A stretch of 64,000 nucleotides of DNA from Atrichornis clamosus (GCA_013400975.1 WBMZ01011551.1:156880-220879), one strand, 5' to 3'; positions 49,931 to 63,451 are shown, counted from the first letter of the stretch. Numbers and translations: made by a program. Notes: generated from the letters alone by a model not told the origin.

Positions 49931-52900
49931 CGTTATTTGGGTTTGTTGTGTTAGAGCTGTGGTATTGTGTAGAACATTCATGAGCTGTTTCCTCAGGGCA
50001 GGGAGGCCTTATCCCCTGATTCTGTGGGAGGGTTGAAAGCTCTGCCTAAGTGAATAGGATAGCAAGGTTTCCCGCATTGTTACAACAACTTTTAACTTGG
50101 GCACTGTGATTACAGCTACAAGAAAAAGTTTTACTTGTCGGAGAGAACAAAAGGTTGCAAGCAGAAAGACAACTTTGTCTTGCTACACAGAAGGCACACA
50201 CGATGTACAGTTAGATGACTTTTAGGATTGCTGTGTCAAATGTGTTTTCTTAGTGTGTTAAAACAAAGCTAGCACAAGTGATTTAAGAATAAATGCGTAA
50301 CATTGGCTAAAATCTAGACAGCTTGGGTACAGCTGCTCAGCAAGACATGGATCTATATGTTTGTGGCTGCATAATGGATGTGTAAATTACACAGTGTCCC
50401 ACAGTGGCAGACTGTACATCAATACTTTTACATTTATTTGCTGATATAAAACTATAGTTTACAGCTTGTCAGGATGATATGCTAACAATTTAAGTACACA
50501 GACCTCATACAGCAAGGCAATTAGGTAAATTAAGTGCATAAGCTTGAGTTTTATTCTAAGCCTGGGACCAATTACAATGAAATCAAGAAAACTGTTTCCA
50601 TGTTACATTCTAGTCACTGCCCAGCCCTGGAATTATTCTACAAACAGCTCTGCAGTAACACTGTACACGTGTGTGACAGGATTTTCAGATGTGTTGTCCA
50701 CCACAGCTCCTTAAGTAATATGTGCTAGGACAGACTTTTCTGTGTTCTGGCACTTGATGCTACCAGTTTCCAGACTGACTTTTGCCTGCTAGTAGGGAAG
50801 GCACCTCATCTAGATTTTTCCAAATTTAGGTTGTAGAAGAAAGAGTTTCTGCAACCCTGTTATTTGTCTGTGCTGTTTCCCAAAGAAACATGGTTCTCAT
50901 TTACCACCATCATCAGAGGCTTTTCAGCATGAGGTTAAAAAACAAACAAAAAGTGTTATTAATCATAAATTTAGCAACAGTGTCAAAGGCAAACTGTAAA
51001 AGAATAGAAAACTCAAAATCTGCCATCAACTTCTTGTCCTACCTTTGCCTCTTTATTTTAGAGTATCAATCCCTGCAAGCCAAGAGGTCAATTTTGTAAT
51101 GTCAGCTACCGTCTTTCAGAGTATTCTTCTATCATTAGGTTGTTTTCTACTGACTGCTAGCCCTCTGTAATAGCTAAACCCTCCCTCTGCTAACCTGGGG
51201 GTCTCTGTCTGCTGTATCTATCATTGAGCTGTAGGGGTATATTCACATCATATTCTGTGCACATGTTAATAGCACACCTATGAGCTGTGATGAGGAGGAT
51301 TCCCATGTCATCTCTACAGAGGATTGCTAAAATCCTGATTAATCTACAAATTTTCTTTTTCTATTAAGAAAAAGTCAGCTGAACTGCATTCATAAACCAG
51401 TGAGGTAATATTGTAAAAATTATTCATTGTAAAATTTTTTCTTGCCCTCAAAATGTCACAGTTTCATTTGTCTTTTGTTTTAGTAGCATTCCTCAGAGCA
51501 CATGTGATGTATTTGTCAACAGTACAGCTTTTAGGGTTAGTATGTCATACAAACAGGGCAGAAAGACTGATTTAACTCAGCTGAAGGCTGAGATTTGGTT
51601 TACTAGCTATTACAGTTCCAACACCATCATTTTTATAGGAAGGAACTACCATTTTATACACCAGATGGTGTTACAGTTTTGGGTTTTTTTTAAATCCATT
51701 ACCCATGTCAAAATGCACTAGTTCCACACACTTCCACCTTTCCTTAAAACACAGTATGCATTCTACAATGCTATTGGAAACCTGAGTTTTCCACCAGTTG
51801 TACAGATATCAAAATATTAAATTTGCAGGCTTACTTGCCTTGAGCTAGACACGTAGTATGAGTGGATCATATGAGCACCCAAGCTGCAGCTCTGTGGTGA
51901 AACAGAGCTTGTCAAGAAAGGTATGACTATTGGAAAGTATTTAAGGTGCTTTTCATCTGCATCTTGCTTAAAACTATTTGTATTAACACTCTGGAGTCTT
52001 TTATTACTGTCAGGAATTATTAATAAATTAAGATAATGTTGTAGGAACAAAGCACTGTGTATAATAAATGTAGTCTGCAAACTAGGAAATATTTAAGACT
52101 AAACTGGTTTACAGGATACAAGAAATGCAGAAGTGGTGGAAGAGACTACTTGTCTCTTTGTCTCACCCACTCCTACACAGACTGACTGTGCCTGACCTAA
52201 TCCATTATCCTGTCATCACTGGCATATAACAACAGAATACTTTTCTTTTTTTTAATTAAAAGCCAGGAATTTAAACTTCAGAGGAAACAAAATAAACATG
52301 TACATTAAAATCTCTGCCACTAGCTAGATTTGTGATCTACATCTCAGGAAACATACACTGTAATTTAGTTTTAGAAAAATGGTGCTTGGGCTTAAATAAT
52401 GGGCCAGAACTCAGCCAATTTCTGCTATAATACTACTAATTCATAAAATACTATCGAATATATATCCATTGTAAGTAGAATCTAAGTAAAAGTTTAAAAA
52501 TTACAATTTCTAGTACATGAAGTGGCCAATTTTGTTTTCTTATGGACAACTGTAATTTGGTCATAAATAGTAGGCTGAGATACTTCATTCTGAATGTACA
52601 GCCTTAGAGACCTGTGCTGTCCTCCAGATATTTGCACTTAACTCTAGGAGAGAATACGTTAGGAAAAAAATAAATATCTGGAAGTGTAGAAATACGTCTG
52701 TGTGCAATTCACTCTCTTAGTGCTTTCATGTGCACCTTTTCTGTCACTCAGCATTCCTTCCATGAATTCCATAAAACTAACCAAGTAAAAAACAAACTAT
52801 ATTAATATATTAAGAAAGGCTTTTGGTCTCTACATATTCATTTCTTGGGATCTAATTAAAATTGATTTTGCTGCTATTGGGTTTTAATGACATCCTATTG

Positions 52901-55900
52901 TGGCTGCTTTTTCTTATGATTATTTCATAGTTCTGAATCAGGGATCATGTTACGTGCCTGGCGGGTTGACACCTATAATTTTTTGGTCATAAATATTTAG
53001 ATTTTCTGAGAGAGCTTAACTTGCTTTTATATACATTTTAAAAATTGGTATGATGTAGGCATCACTCAATTTGATAAGTTGTTCAGTGTGGCGTCCTAAC
53101 AGTTCACTAAACTCTAATCACTATTTGTATGCAAAGCATTGCAATTAGAGCAAATTTCTTTTCTGAACTTTTCTTTTTCGGAAAGAAAAACAAAGTAGAA
53201 TAAAAATGGAAACTTTTTATACCTCAGTATATTGTACAGTATTTCAATATAAAAACTGACCTTAATAGCTCCAGAAAAAAATATTGTAATTACTCCTGCT
53301 CTCAGCTCTCAGTTTTAATATGTTCTTTTTTTTTTTATTTTAAATTTTGCTATCTTTCTGGTTGATTTTGATTTCCAGCTACCTAAGCCATAGATTTGTC
53401 TTCTAAATGTTTCTCAGGATTCTCAGAGGATGAGGACTTTACATTTAAAATTGAGCCATCTAAGTCTAGTTAGTTTATAAAAATAGTGAGCATGGCCACT
53501 CATGATCTAATAGGTAATTCAGATTGTGTAGGCATGTCAGCATTTGGCTTTTACTGTAAATCTGACTTTTATTTGATTTACTTGACTAAATCACAAACTT
53601 CATAGAAGTGTGATAATAAAAATATAGAATAGTCTATATTAATACGAAATATATTTTTAATTCAGTAGATTCAGTATGAAACATGAGTCTAAATTACTGC
53701 GCTGCCATAAGTCATACTTTTGAGCAATGATTTCAAAAATGTGTTTTTCAGAATTTTCCTCTTCAGAATTAGTTCAAGAGATTTTTTTTTTGGTTGGTTT
53801 TGTTTGCTTAGGAAGTTTTAAAAAAATAAAATAGACACAGTGACTACTAAACTAAAAATCTTATTGTAACAAGTAAGATGAGAGGGACAAGATGAATGTA
53901 TTTCATCAAATGGTGCCTCTCCTTATCTTACTGGCTTTTAATGAAGAAAATAATTTCTAATTTAAAATCCATTTGTTTCAGTAAGTAAAGGAATGGAACA
54001 TCATGGGAAAGTAACCCCCCCGCCATAACTCAGGGAAGTGCTCTGCTTAGGCAGGAACACTTCTGCTGGCTTTATGGAGGATGTCTTCCAGCACATATCC
54101 CCAACATTTCTTGCAGCTTCCTCACTATATAATTTACTCCTCGTATATTTGAAATGGATAGATAATGGCAGCTGCTGAAGAACACGAGCTTCAGAGATAA
54201 ACCTTAGCTCTGGGAGGGCACTGCTGCAGCACCACGGTCTCGTGACCAGGAACACGACATTTGTGTGGCACAGTCAGTATGCGATAACAATGACATCACG
54301 AGATGTGCAGTACAAGTCTGTCTTACCAGCACTGCTTTGGCTTAGTATATTTTTCCTTAGAACTTCCTGAGCTAGTAGAATGCAGTGAAAAATCTGCTGT
54401 CTGCTCCTACAGACAAGTATCTCTGCAGTCTCACGTTTAAACTTGAGTCAGTTCTCAGTTGCTCTGTGAAGATTGTGAGTAAAATCGTGTTCCTGTTGAA
54501 ACACAGAGAAGCTCTACAATGGACCACAGCTGGGGCTGGATTTCACCCTATGATGCTGTCAAGTTTTTGACATTTATATGCCATCCTCACTTCTTGAGTC
54601 TTATGATTGCAACGAAAATGTAGAAAAGTTTAAAAGGAAGGAATGTGTTTTTCCATTTGCATAACTTTAATGATTGAACTGATTGAGCTTAACATTTCTT
54701 TCAAAGTTCCCACTTTAGCTGGCATTGCTAGCGTTGAAATCGCATATATCTCAAAAGTAACATATTTTTAGGAAGTTTTATGTGATGGGAAATGGGGTCT
54801 TAAGATGAAAAGTGCTTTTTATCTCACTTGTGTGTAAGCAGTGTGCTATGGAGGAAGTCAGACACTGTGCAGCTATATGTATACATTTGCCTGCTTGATT
54901 TTTTTCTCACTCAATCCAAAGAAGCTTTTAGGATGAACAAGTAGAAGATGAAGCAAGGACCAGAGGCCAGACACCATTCTGTACACTACCTCCTAAGGAT
55001 TAATGGTGGGACCATTACTGGGGAAGTAATTAAAATTATATCACTGGTTTATCAAAAGGATTCTTAACTGTTAAAAGCTTCATCATAGAATAGAAAGACA
55101 GCTCAGTATTTACGGACAGTGTGTGCAAAACAAGGGAATGAAGATAGTGACTCTGAAAGATAAATTAAAACCTAGGATATCCCTGTGTTCCTGAGATGCA
55201 TAGGTTTGCTGAGATCTGAGGTTAAGAGATTTTCTGTTATTTGTATACACGCCTCTGTATGCTTTTGAATTTGTACATGCAGCACATATATATTTTTAGG
55301 GGCAGTTTTCTATTAAAAAGCTGTTTGTCACCAGCTGCTAGGGGAAAGTTTCTTGTAGATGTCAGTACAGCTTGGCTTGTTGCACAGCAGGGCTGAGAAA
55401 TGGAGGCTGAATTTGAGGACTCCATTTAGAACAGCTGATTCTAAGACTTATTCTCGAGAGTGCAGAAGTAATGAAATCTATGAGCTGATCTTTCCTTGCC
55501 TTCAGAGTGAGGGTAGAAACACTGCAGCTAGACTTTTAAAATTATAGAAATCAAGTTAAACCTTTCTCTCTTTCAGGCCCCTAAATTTGTCAAAGTTAGG
55601 TCTATACAAAATTCATGCAATTCACTGGTGATTTTAGTGGAAGAAGATGATCTGCAGCACTTTTGATACAGATGCTTTATATAAGATGTCCAAATAACGA
55701 AAATGAAGATTTAAAGCACTTCTATTGTTTGAACAATATTTTGCTGCATTGTAGATATTGTTTTGCTGGACTATATTCTAGTGTAGAAATATAGGAACTG
55801 AAGAAATAGCAGTAGAGAGCAGCTTATGCAGAGATCTTGGGGACACTCACAATTCCCTGACCACAGGTTGGGATGATCAGGGAGCTATAAATTTTGAAAT

Positions 55901-57377
55901 CTTAATTTCTGACCTATAAGTTCTGAGTAAGATTTACCATTTTGCTGAGCTTGATTCTCTTATAGAGAGATTGACTAACTGGAGAGGTTTCTCCGTAAAA
56001 TAGGTTCAGTTTCCCGAAAGAGATGAAGGGAAATGTGAACGGCTGTGTAGAACAAATGAGTAGCGGAGCACTCTATGAAATCTAGCCACTTAGCCTTTGA
56101 TGACAGCTGTTCTAAATAAAAATCTACTCTTTGCACAGAAAAGAGATACATAAATTCTGGTCCTGATTTGAGATTGCGAGCTTACATGATTTTGTTCTCA
56201 AAGAAAACCCATTTTGTAGTTCTCTTGTTTAGGGATTCCTCCATGCATCCTAGCTGATGGTGAGAGATGTGGTTCAATTTCTGTCTGTCAGGATCTCCTG
56301 GTAGATCAGGATGTTTAATTTGATCTTAAAATATGATTCAATAAAGTGTTTCTCTATTTTGTTTCTTCTAAACCCAGGAATATTTGCACATGTGTATTTG
56401 TATGCAAAACTGATCTGTATGAATCTCTTAGTTGCTGATTGGTGTCTGCTTTGGTACCAAATGGGACAAAGTGGCAGAGCTCTGTTCCATGGCCAAGGTA
56501 CATATTCTGTTTCCTCCAGAGCTTTAACATCTTCCTTCTCAAATACATATCTACATTTACACACATGTACATGTCTACATTTATATACATACGTACATAT
56601 TTCTAAAAGCTTTGTCACTCTCCCTTTAGACCAGTTAGTGACATTATAAATGTAATTTTGTAGAGAAAGAAAGAGTTTAGAATAAAGCCTTGTGTGAGTG
56701 AAAACTTTTCTTTAGCCAACTAGCTCAACTGAGCTGGTAAAAAAAACCCACCACAAAAGAAAACAGACTCTTTCAATAAATTTCTTTGTTTATCATGCTT
56801 ACCATTATTAAAACATCAGAGTATGCAAGGTATCTTGTTGCTGGTATAATATTGCTTATTAAATATTAAATCCCTGATTATTGAGCTGTAGAGAATAACT
56901 TCCATGACAGAAGCTGTGCATCAATGTAGTCATAGTACACACAAAGAAACAGAGTACTGTGATTCAGAATTACTAGCTGGGATTTTTAGATTACCTAATG
57001 TATCTCTAGTTTTCCATGGGGCAAATAAAAGTTAACATCTACAGTGTTAGTAAGTGGAAGGACAGACTTGCACATTGTTACTTAATTAGTTTAAGGTTGA
57101 ATCCTATTTCTTTAAGAAAACTCTCCTTTTCAATCTGATGAGGTTGAAAGTTGGGGAACTGTTGATAATTCTATAGGTTTCAAAATCCTAAGATTTTCAA
57201 AGTACATTCTTAATTTTTTCATTGTTTTAATCACAGGTATAAATACAGATATTTACCAATTAATTTTCCATCTGTTGTTCTCTCTGAAATACTTATTCAG
57301 CAGCTATCTTGCTCTGGGCATTGTTTAACTTCTTATTGTCCCACCCTAGCATCTCTCCATGTGTAGTTAAATTGAAA
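49931..57377. other. unique non-coding DNA
   Basis: No exon or transposon recognised over 7.4 kb. Seen: a reverse POU octamer at 54655-54662, a T-box-like TTGACACCT at 52966-52974, and an imperfect 24-base tandem pair at 56550-56599 sharing TCTACATTTA. Open frames of up to 114 codons (56274-56618 minus and its antisense partner) are driven by AT/ACAT-rich sequence. Confidence 0.55.
56550..56599. repeat. imperfect 24-base tandem duplication, ACAT-rich
   Basis: Two copies starting with TCTACATTTA (56550 and 56574), each followed by ACAT/GTACAT-rich sequence. Probably replication slippage in low-complexity DNA. Confidence 0.5.
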
Positions 57378-58118
57378 TAATAGAATCATAGAATTGTTTG
57401 TGTTGGAAGGGACATTTAAAGGCCTTCTAGTCCAATTCCCCTTCACTGAGCAGGGACGTCTTCAACTAGACCAGGTTACCCACCCAGCCTGACCTTGAAT
57501 ATTACAAAGGGTTGGGGTATCCACTACCTTTCTGGGCAACTTGTTCCAGTGCCTCATCATCCTCACTGTAAAATATTCCTTCCTTCAATCTAGTCTAAAT
57601 CTACTCTCTTTTAGGTTAAAACCATTCCCCTTTGTCCTATTGCAGCAGGCCCTGCTAAAAAGTCTGTCCCCATCTTTCTTATAAGCTCACTGAGTACTGA
57701 AAGGCTGCAATGAGGTCTCCCCAGAGCCTGCTCCAGACTGAACAACCACAAATCTCTCAGCCTTTCTTCAGAGAAGAGACGGTCCATCCCTCATCCTCAG
57801 GACAGACTTGCCCTTGGTGAAGCCATGCTGGCTGTGCTGAATCACGTCCCTGTCCATGTGTCTTAGCAGGGATTCTAGGAGGTTCTGTTCCATGATTTTC
57901 CCAGGCACAGAGGTGAGGCTGACAGGGCAGTAGTTCCCAGGGTCCTCCTTTTCACCCTATTTAAGGGTGCAGTGTTTCCATTTTTCCAGTCACCAGGAAC
58001 TTTACTTGACTGCCATGACTTTTCAAATATCATGGAGAGTGTCTTGGCAGCTACGTCAGCCAGTTTCCTCAGGACTCTGGGGGGCATCTTATCAGGTGCC
58101 ATAGACCTATGCATGGAT
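57378..58118 (-). mobile_element. CR1 LINE with internal deletion
   Basis: Two CR1 segments on the minus strand are joined. 57378-57795 is the 3' end: the tip ATAGAATCATAGAATTG (57380-57396) includes the octamer, then GGAAGGGACATTTAAAGG (57404-57423 region) and the conserved 3' region down to CCATCCCTC (57784-57792). 57800-58118 is the front of the reverse transcriptase. The middle of ORF2, including the expected catalytic motifs, is missing. The 5' end is truncated near 58118. The junction lies at about 57792-57802. Confidence 0.9.
57803..58114 (-). pseudogene. CR1 reverse transcriptase N-terminal remnant
   Basis: Minus-strand translation from 58114 shows the start of the CR1 reverse transcriptase: APDKMPPRVLRKLADVAAKT (residues 6-25) and IFEKSWQSSKVPGDWKNGN (29-47), with similarity continuing in another frame after about residue 50 owing to a frameshift (near 57950-57965). 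Similarity in the shifted frame ends in the HGFTKGKS block, right at the deletion junction. Frameshift, deletion and truncation make it non-functional. Confidence 0.85.
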
Positions 58119-59639
58119 ACCTAAGTCATACATAAATACATTCATAAATGCACAACAGTGATAAAACCAGGATTCTCTGATTTATTTTTCATAACTCTTT
58201 ATGCTGGTGTAGATAGTTATAGAAAAGTACCTCATAGCTACACAGGGGCACTAAGAAAAAAGTTTATTCTGACTCCTCTGTTGAAGTTAAAAAACCCATG
58301 TTTTTTCTTCATAGTTGAAATCCACGAAGAGTTGAAGGGCTTGGAAAATCTGAATGATTTCATGGATGTCTCAGAGCTCTAGAGATGAAAGATCCATCTT
58401 TTCTTCCTGATTAAGCCATAAGAATTATGAGGTCCTGTGGGCTTTTTCTACTTCAAAGGGTCATTCAAACATAACTGTAAGGATGGATGCCACGAAATTA
58501 TTTCCATGAAGTTTGACAGAATGAACTCCCTTTATTTTATGTGGAAGGATACAGAGATTGCTCCCCTTGGCTTTTTCTACCTGTTGCTGTTCTAGACATT
58601 CAGGGCAGCTTTGAAGAGGTACCTGCTAAGCTGCTGAACCTCCTAAGTTGTAGGAGACTGACATCCAAAATATCCACCAAACAACACGTAGCAACAGTGT
58701 TCTCTGCACGGGGCAGATGTTACATGAGACAGCAAACAATGTTGAGCTGAAAAAGGAAAGACCACAAAGTCTGAAATATGGTATACATTCAGTCTTTTCC
58801 TAAGTGGGATCAGGTGTCTTTATTGGGATGGAAAAAGTTTAGATTTTCAGGAAATATTTGGAAACTAGTCATAATAGTAAATATTTTTAATCTTCTCGTC
58901 TATTAATGACTGATTGCTTCATAGGCTTTCCCACTTGCTGTTGTCACAATTTGGTCATAAATCTTGGAAAGGTTTGAATTGTGATTTAGGGCTTAGTTCA
59001 AGATAGAGTGCAGTATACTGTGAGATTTCTGCTGACTTCATCACGCTTTGGAGCAAGGCCTTTGGATGGCATTTTCATGTTTGCTTTCAATTATTTCTTC
59101 CTCTGGCATCCTAAATTGATGTTCCTGATAAAAATCTCTGGGGTTACAAAGGCTTGAAGAGTAATATATTCATTTCTCTTATGCTGCAGTGGCTTCAGCA
59201 TGTCACAAGGGCGTTGTTAAGACTAGTCACTATATTTCTCAGTCTGAAATCATTATTGTGTTCTTAAGGGACTGATACAATACCACTAAAACAAGAATTT
59301 AAATAAAGTACTGTGATTTCACTCTTGCCAAACAGAATTTATCCCACTGAAATCCTTAGAATTTACGGTCAGCTAAAAGTGAAGAATATTGAAAATTCGT
59401 TTTGATAAAAAGTGAGTCAGGCCTTTAGGATTTCCGTTATATAGTAATAAATTCCTCCAAGGAAAGTACTCAGTTTACTAATATTTCCTGACTGAAACAT
59501 GTTTTGTAGGATTTGGGGTGTGGGTTTTCTTGTTCATATCATGTCATATTTCATTTCCTCGTTATAAACCATGCCAAGATAAATATTTTAATTGTATATA
59601 TTCATTGGTACACACTGAAATGTAATTCTGAATATTTAG
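58119..59639. other. unique non-coding DNA, nothing recognised
   Basis: Short open frames only (up to 74 codons). No repeat or clear motif cluster recognised. Confidence 0.55.
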
Positions 59640-59800
59640 TGGCCGTCCTGGCATTTGCAAATAGGCTACAACATGACTCGAGTAACTGAGGGCTGCTGAC
59701 TGTTGAGGAGGAACCAGCACACTTACAGTGTGTGAAAGGATAGGTGTATTTTATCCAATTAATTTAGCTGTGGGGTTGTTATTCAGCGTTTATATTGCAG
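59640..59800. promoter_or_regulatory. weak candidate element with two palindromes
   Basis: ATTTGCAAAT (59653-59662), a perfect palindrome resembling C/EBP or POU sites, is followed 13 bases later by ACTCGAGT (59676-59683), another perfect palindrome. A TTAATTTA-type core lies near 59758. Motif spacing alone supports this. Confidence 0.2.
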
Positions 59801-60497
59801 TGAGAGAGAGCAGACTCTTCCCCTTAACCTGAAATTAAGTGTCACTCACCTTACACCTGTCTGAGACTGACAAAATGCAAAGCAGCACTTGCTGATGTCT
59901 CGAATGGCTGCCGTGCTTTGGAACGCTGCAGTGCATTTCTCACTTGTTGCACCCTGTGCCGTTCCTCCTGGGTGCCAGGAGGACTCATAACACCCTGGTA
60001 AAAACACAGGGAGGAACACTTTTTTAGGCACTACATCACAAACAGGAATACAGCCCAAGTCTCTTGACAACGTGTTAGCTGAGCAAAGCGTAGTCTGTCT
60101 TGCGAAATGGCTATTTCAGCAATCAGAGGGGGAAACAGTACTTCACTCCTGAGCACTGCTTAATGGGATCAGTGGAATGCTACTTATGCACTTCACATGG
60201 AAGAGGGAATAGAGTTACATGCTGATCTCAGATGAAAAGCAAGGTTTTCCCCGAGTGTGAGCTGACCACTAGAGATGCGTACATTGTAGCTGAGTAGGGA
60301 TGAAAGCTAAGAGGAGGAATTAAGTAAAGAATATTCAAATGCCCTAGTTTGGGAAACAGCGTAACACCTATTTATATAACCAGCCCCAATTCCAGCATCC
60401 TTTGGGAAATTCTGTTTTGTTTGCCACATCCAACTGCCGAACTACCAGAACACAGTGAGGTGGGTGCTGGACGAATTCCCAAATTTGAGACTGTTCA
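59801..60497. other. unique non-coding DNA, nothing recognised
   Basis: Slightly GC-richer than average with scattered CpGs (for example near 59900-59960). No exon, repeat or island recognised. Confidence 0.5.
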
Positions 60498-60518
60498 TGC
60501 CATCAGCAGCTGATGGCA
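60498..60518. repeat. perfect 21-bp inverted repeat with central E-box
   Basis: TGCCATCAGC (60498-60507) and GCTGATGGCA (60509-60518) are exact reverse complements around one A. CAGCTG, the MyoD/neurogenic bHLH E-box, spans 60507-60512. At 10-bp arms with one central base it ties with 19171-19202 for the longest perfect arms I found and is the most compact. A protein dimer site or a small hairpin is possible. Confidence 0.7.
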
Positions 60519-63239
60519 CCGTACAGCAAAGTAACTGTGGAGGCTTTGCTGTTCATAGCTTCAGATGATATTTACATGAAATAACAAGGAATGTCTTCAG
60601 ACCTTTTGTACAGCTGCGGAGGAACCAAAGGCTTTTAACTGTGTGTGTGTGTGAGATTGGAACACAGGCATCCCACGTGCATATTGTTTTGGTGCTGAAA
60701 TGGACACGGCTCCATTTCATGGGTCTTACTTTCCAAATTGGAATTTCTGCTTCTATTGTTGGCTATTCTGAGGATAGTTATCCTGAAGCTTCTAGGACTG
60801 ATTCCATGATAATAGTTAAACAAAAATCTAACTCGCTCAACTGACTTACTACATTTCATTATTTGAAATAATGGCTGTAGGCATGTGGGAAGCCAACCAG
60901 GAATAGCACCCTTGTAACACAACCATTAGCTGTGGCATTCCTACTGACAGCCAAAATGTAAGCCCTGTGACAAAGTGATATATGCATAAATGACATACCT
61001 GTTATATACTTTCACATCAGTCCTTAAGAAAATACCACTTCTGATTCCATCATAGACAAATAATTTTAATCCACTCTAGCCACAGATGTCCTCAAGGAGA
61101 TACTACAGATTTCTTTGCATATTATGAAGAAAAGTAAGTCAAGAAAAATGAATTGCATATTGTTTTCCAATCGTGATAAACACATTTCCAGAAAAAGTAA
61201 AAGAGTTGGGCTATGATACAAAATGAGTAGGAAGAAATGCAAGTGAGATTTACCGAATACCTACGTAAATTAGAATTAATGCACTGAACAGATTCAGTTT
61301 AACAAGAGTGGGCTGATTTGAGAAACTGATTATGATTTGAATATTAATTTTTAAGGACAGAGAAAGAATCTAAAACCATTCAGAGACTGTGTTTTTGTAT
61401 ATACCATAACATTTCCACTCATGACTAAGTTATTACAGGAAGACATTTCCATGTATTGCCTGCATTTAGGTGTCTGTCTAGATTAATGACTTTTTTTTTT
61501 TTTAACTGAAGGAGAACCTATTTGAAATACATTTGCATTTACTATGGGATTAAAGGAAGCTTCCTGTTTCAAGACCCGTGCAATTTCATATTTTAGACCA
61601 AAGAATTTTCTTCAAGAGGCTAATAGTGAATGGTAAGATCTTAATTAACATATCAGGGTAATGTTTGTTTTTAACTAATTCACTTAGGTGAGGCACATTG
61701 AAAGCATTCCACAATCAATTTCAAGAATAGTTTGTCAGCCCTCAACGGTAAGAATGGGAAATTGTAAGAAAAGGACCCTGAAAATCTTTACTCATAATAC
61801 AGGAAGTCCTTCAATATTAAATGATGAAATGGCTACACTTGAGTCATCTTAATGGTATCACATCCTGATGTCTTCCATTAGAACCATTACAAAATTTAGG
61901 AGCTAATAGCTTGAAAATCTTAGTGGGGGAAGAAGTGCAGTTGAGACATATGAAACACTGAAAGAGTTCAGGACAGAGTCGTGAGAAAAATAAAAGCTGT
62001 CTTAAAAGTGTTGTAAAATATTTTTGCTCTTCCAAAAAGCACGTACAAATTATTTGAGGATGAATACAAGGAATGATTCATATTGAGCTTAGTGTACAGC
62101 AATATGGTTATGGAAGAGGCAGGAGCTGAAGGACAATTGTACAGGCAACGCAAAGCTCAGAGAAGGACAAAGGTGTTCCAAGTTTGCAGGGAAGGTAAGA
62201 ACTGTGTAGGACAGGCACGACTGAAAGCACCTGGTTCTAGATTTCCACAAGAAATCCTGACTTGCATAAAACCAGTGAAAAAGATTCCTAGGATTCCCAA
62301 GACTTCCTTGTCTCTCTGATTTGCTTGCTTTATTGGGCATCCATTTGTGTACTGGGCAATGCTCATGTGGTTCTTTCTAAATGCTTTTTTCCTAATCCTT
62401 TTGCCTCTTCACTGAAGGAGTAGAAACCCCTATATTCATGTTTTCCAATGCCAAAGTGGGGTTTTTTAGAGATGTTTATAATAGTACTCCTACCTGGTGA
62501 GCCACTTCCACGGATTTTCCTGATGGCTGTTAGCATGGAACTATCTTAGAGGAGTGCCAAACTACAGATGGAGTTCTTGGAGTGACAAGAATCTAGATGT
62601 CTAGTTAATGTAATACTGATATTATATTTTAAATGCTATTAACATTACTATGGAGATAAATTCAAGCAGATACATTTCAGTTGCAATGTTTTGATTTGTT
62701 TGTCTCTTTACATACAGAACAAATGTATTTCACAGTTTGCTTTCGACTTTTCCACTCATTTATTCTATAGAAATATCAGTACACTTGTAATATGTGACTA
62801 AAGAAATTATACTTATGCATGAATACCAGAAAAGGACACCAATAAGGTAACAGGTCAAAAGAAAGGGTTAAAAACATTTGTACATATATAATTCTATAAA
62901 GCATTTTCTAAAATTTTGAAAATGGTGATTAAGCCACCTTAAGCTGACTACTGTTAACCCTTCAGTGACCACCCTAGCTGTTGAAATGTTTGTTCGATAA
63001 ATGAATGGAAAGTATCCATTGTTGACTACATTGAACTTGGGCATTCAACTCTGGAGTAAACCAATTAAGTTGGAGTAGTTCAAATATCAAAACTTGTCTG
63101 GCAACCTCAGTATGTGGCTGTGCCATAGGTTTCCCCCCAGCTGCTGCAAAGAGCTGTCCTTTTGTGGCAGGTGTCTGGTGGAATTTTTTTTTTCCTTTAG
63201 TGAATCCCTTTAGAAACAACAGCAACAAAATACTGCCAA
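60519..63239. other. unique non-coding DNA, nothing recognised
   Basis: Contains a short (TG)7 run at 60640-60653, a reverse POU octamer at 61531-61538 and a 13-base T-run at 61491-61503. No exon or transposon recognised. Confidence 0.55.
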
Positions 63240-63451
63240 TTGTTAGTTGTCAGATGGCGTCAGGGTCGGAGAACATCTGTCCTGAGCCCTGGCCTTCGCT
63301 GGGATCCCTCTCGGAAGGTGTCTCCACCTCCCCTGCACACGCACCCCCTCGCCGCTCCCTGCACACATGTCTTTTTTGACATGCAGCACCAGCCTATGGG
63401 ATTGCTACCACAGGATGGGTTCGGGAGCTTCGCCCACACCCCACACCCCCG

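Noticed and set aside
49544..50036. 149-codon plus and 145-codon minus frames over the CpG patch
   Set aside because: Both strands stay open because GC-rich DNA has few stops; neither translation shows a domain.
60640..60653. TG microsatellite as a notable repeat
   Set aside because: Only about seven units; ordinary background.
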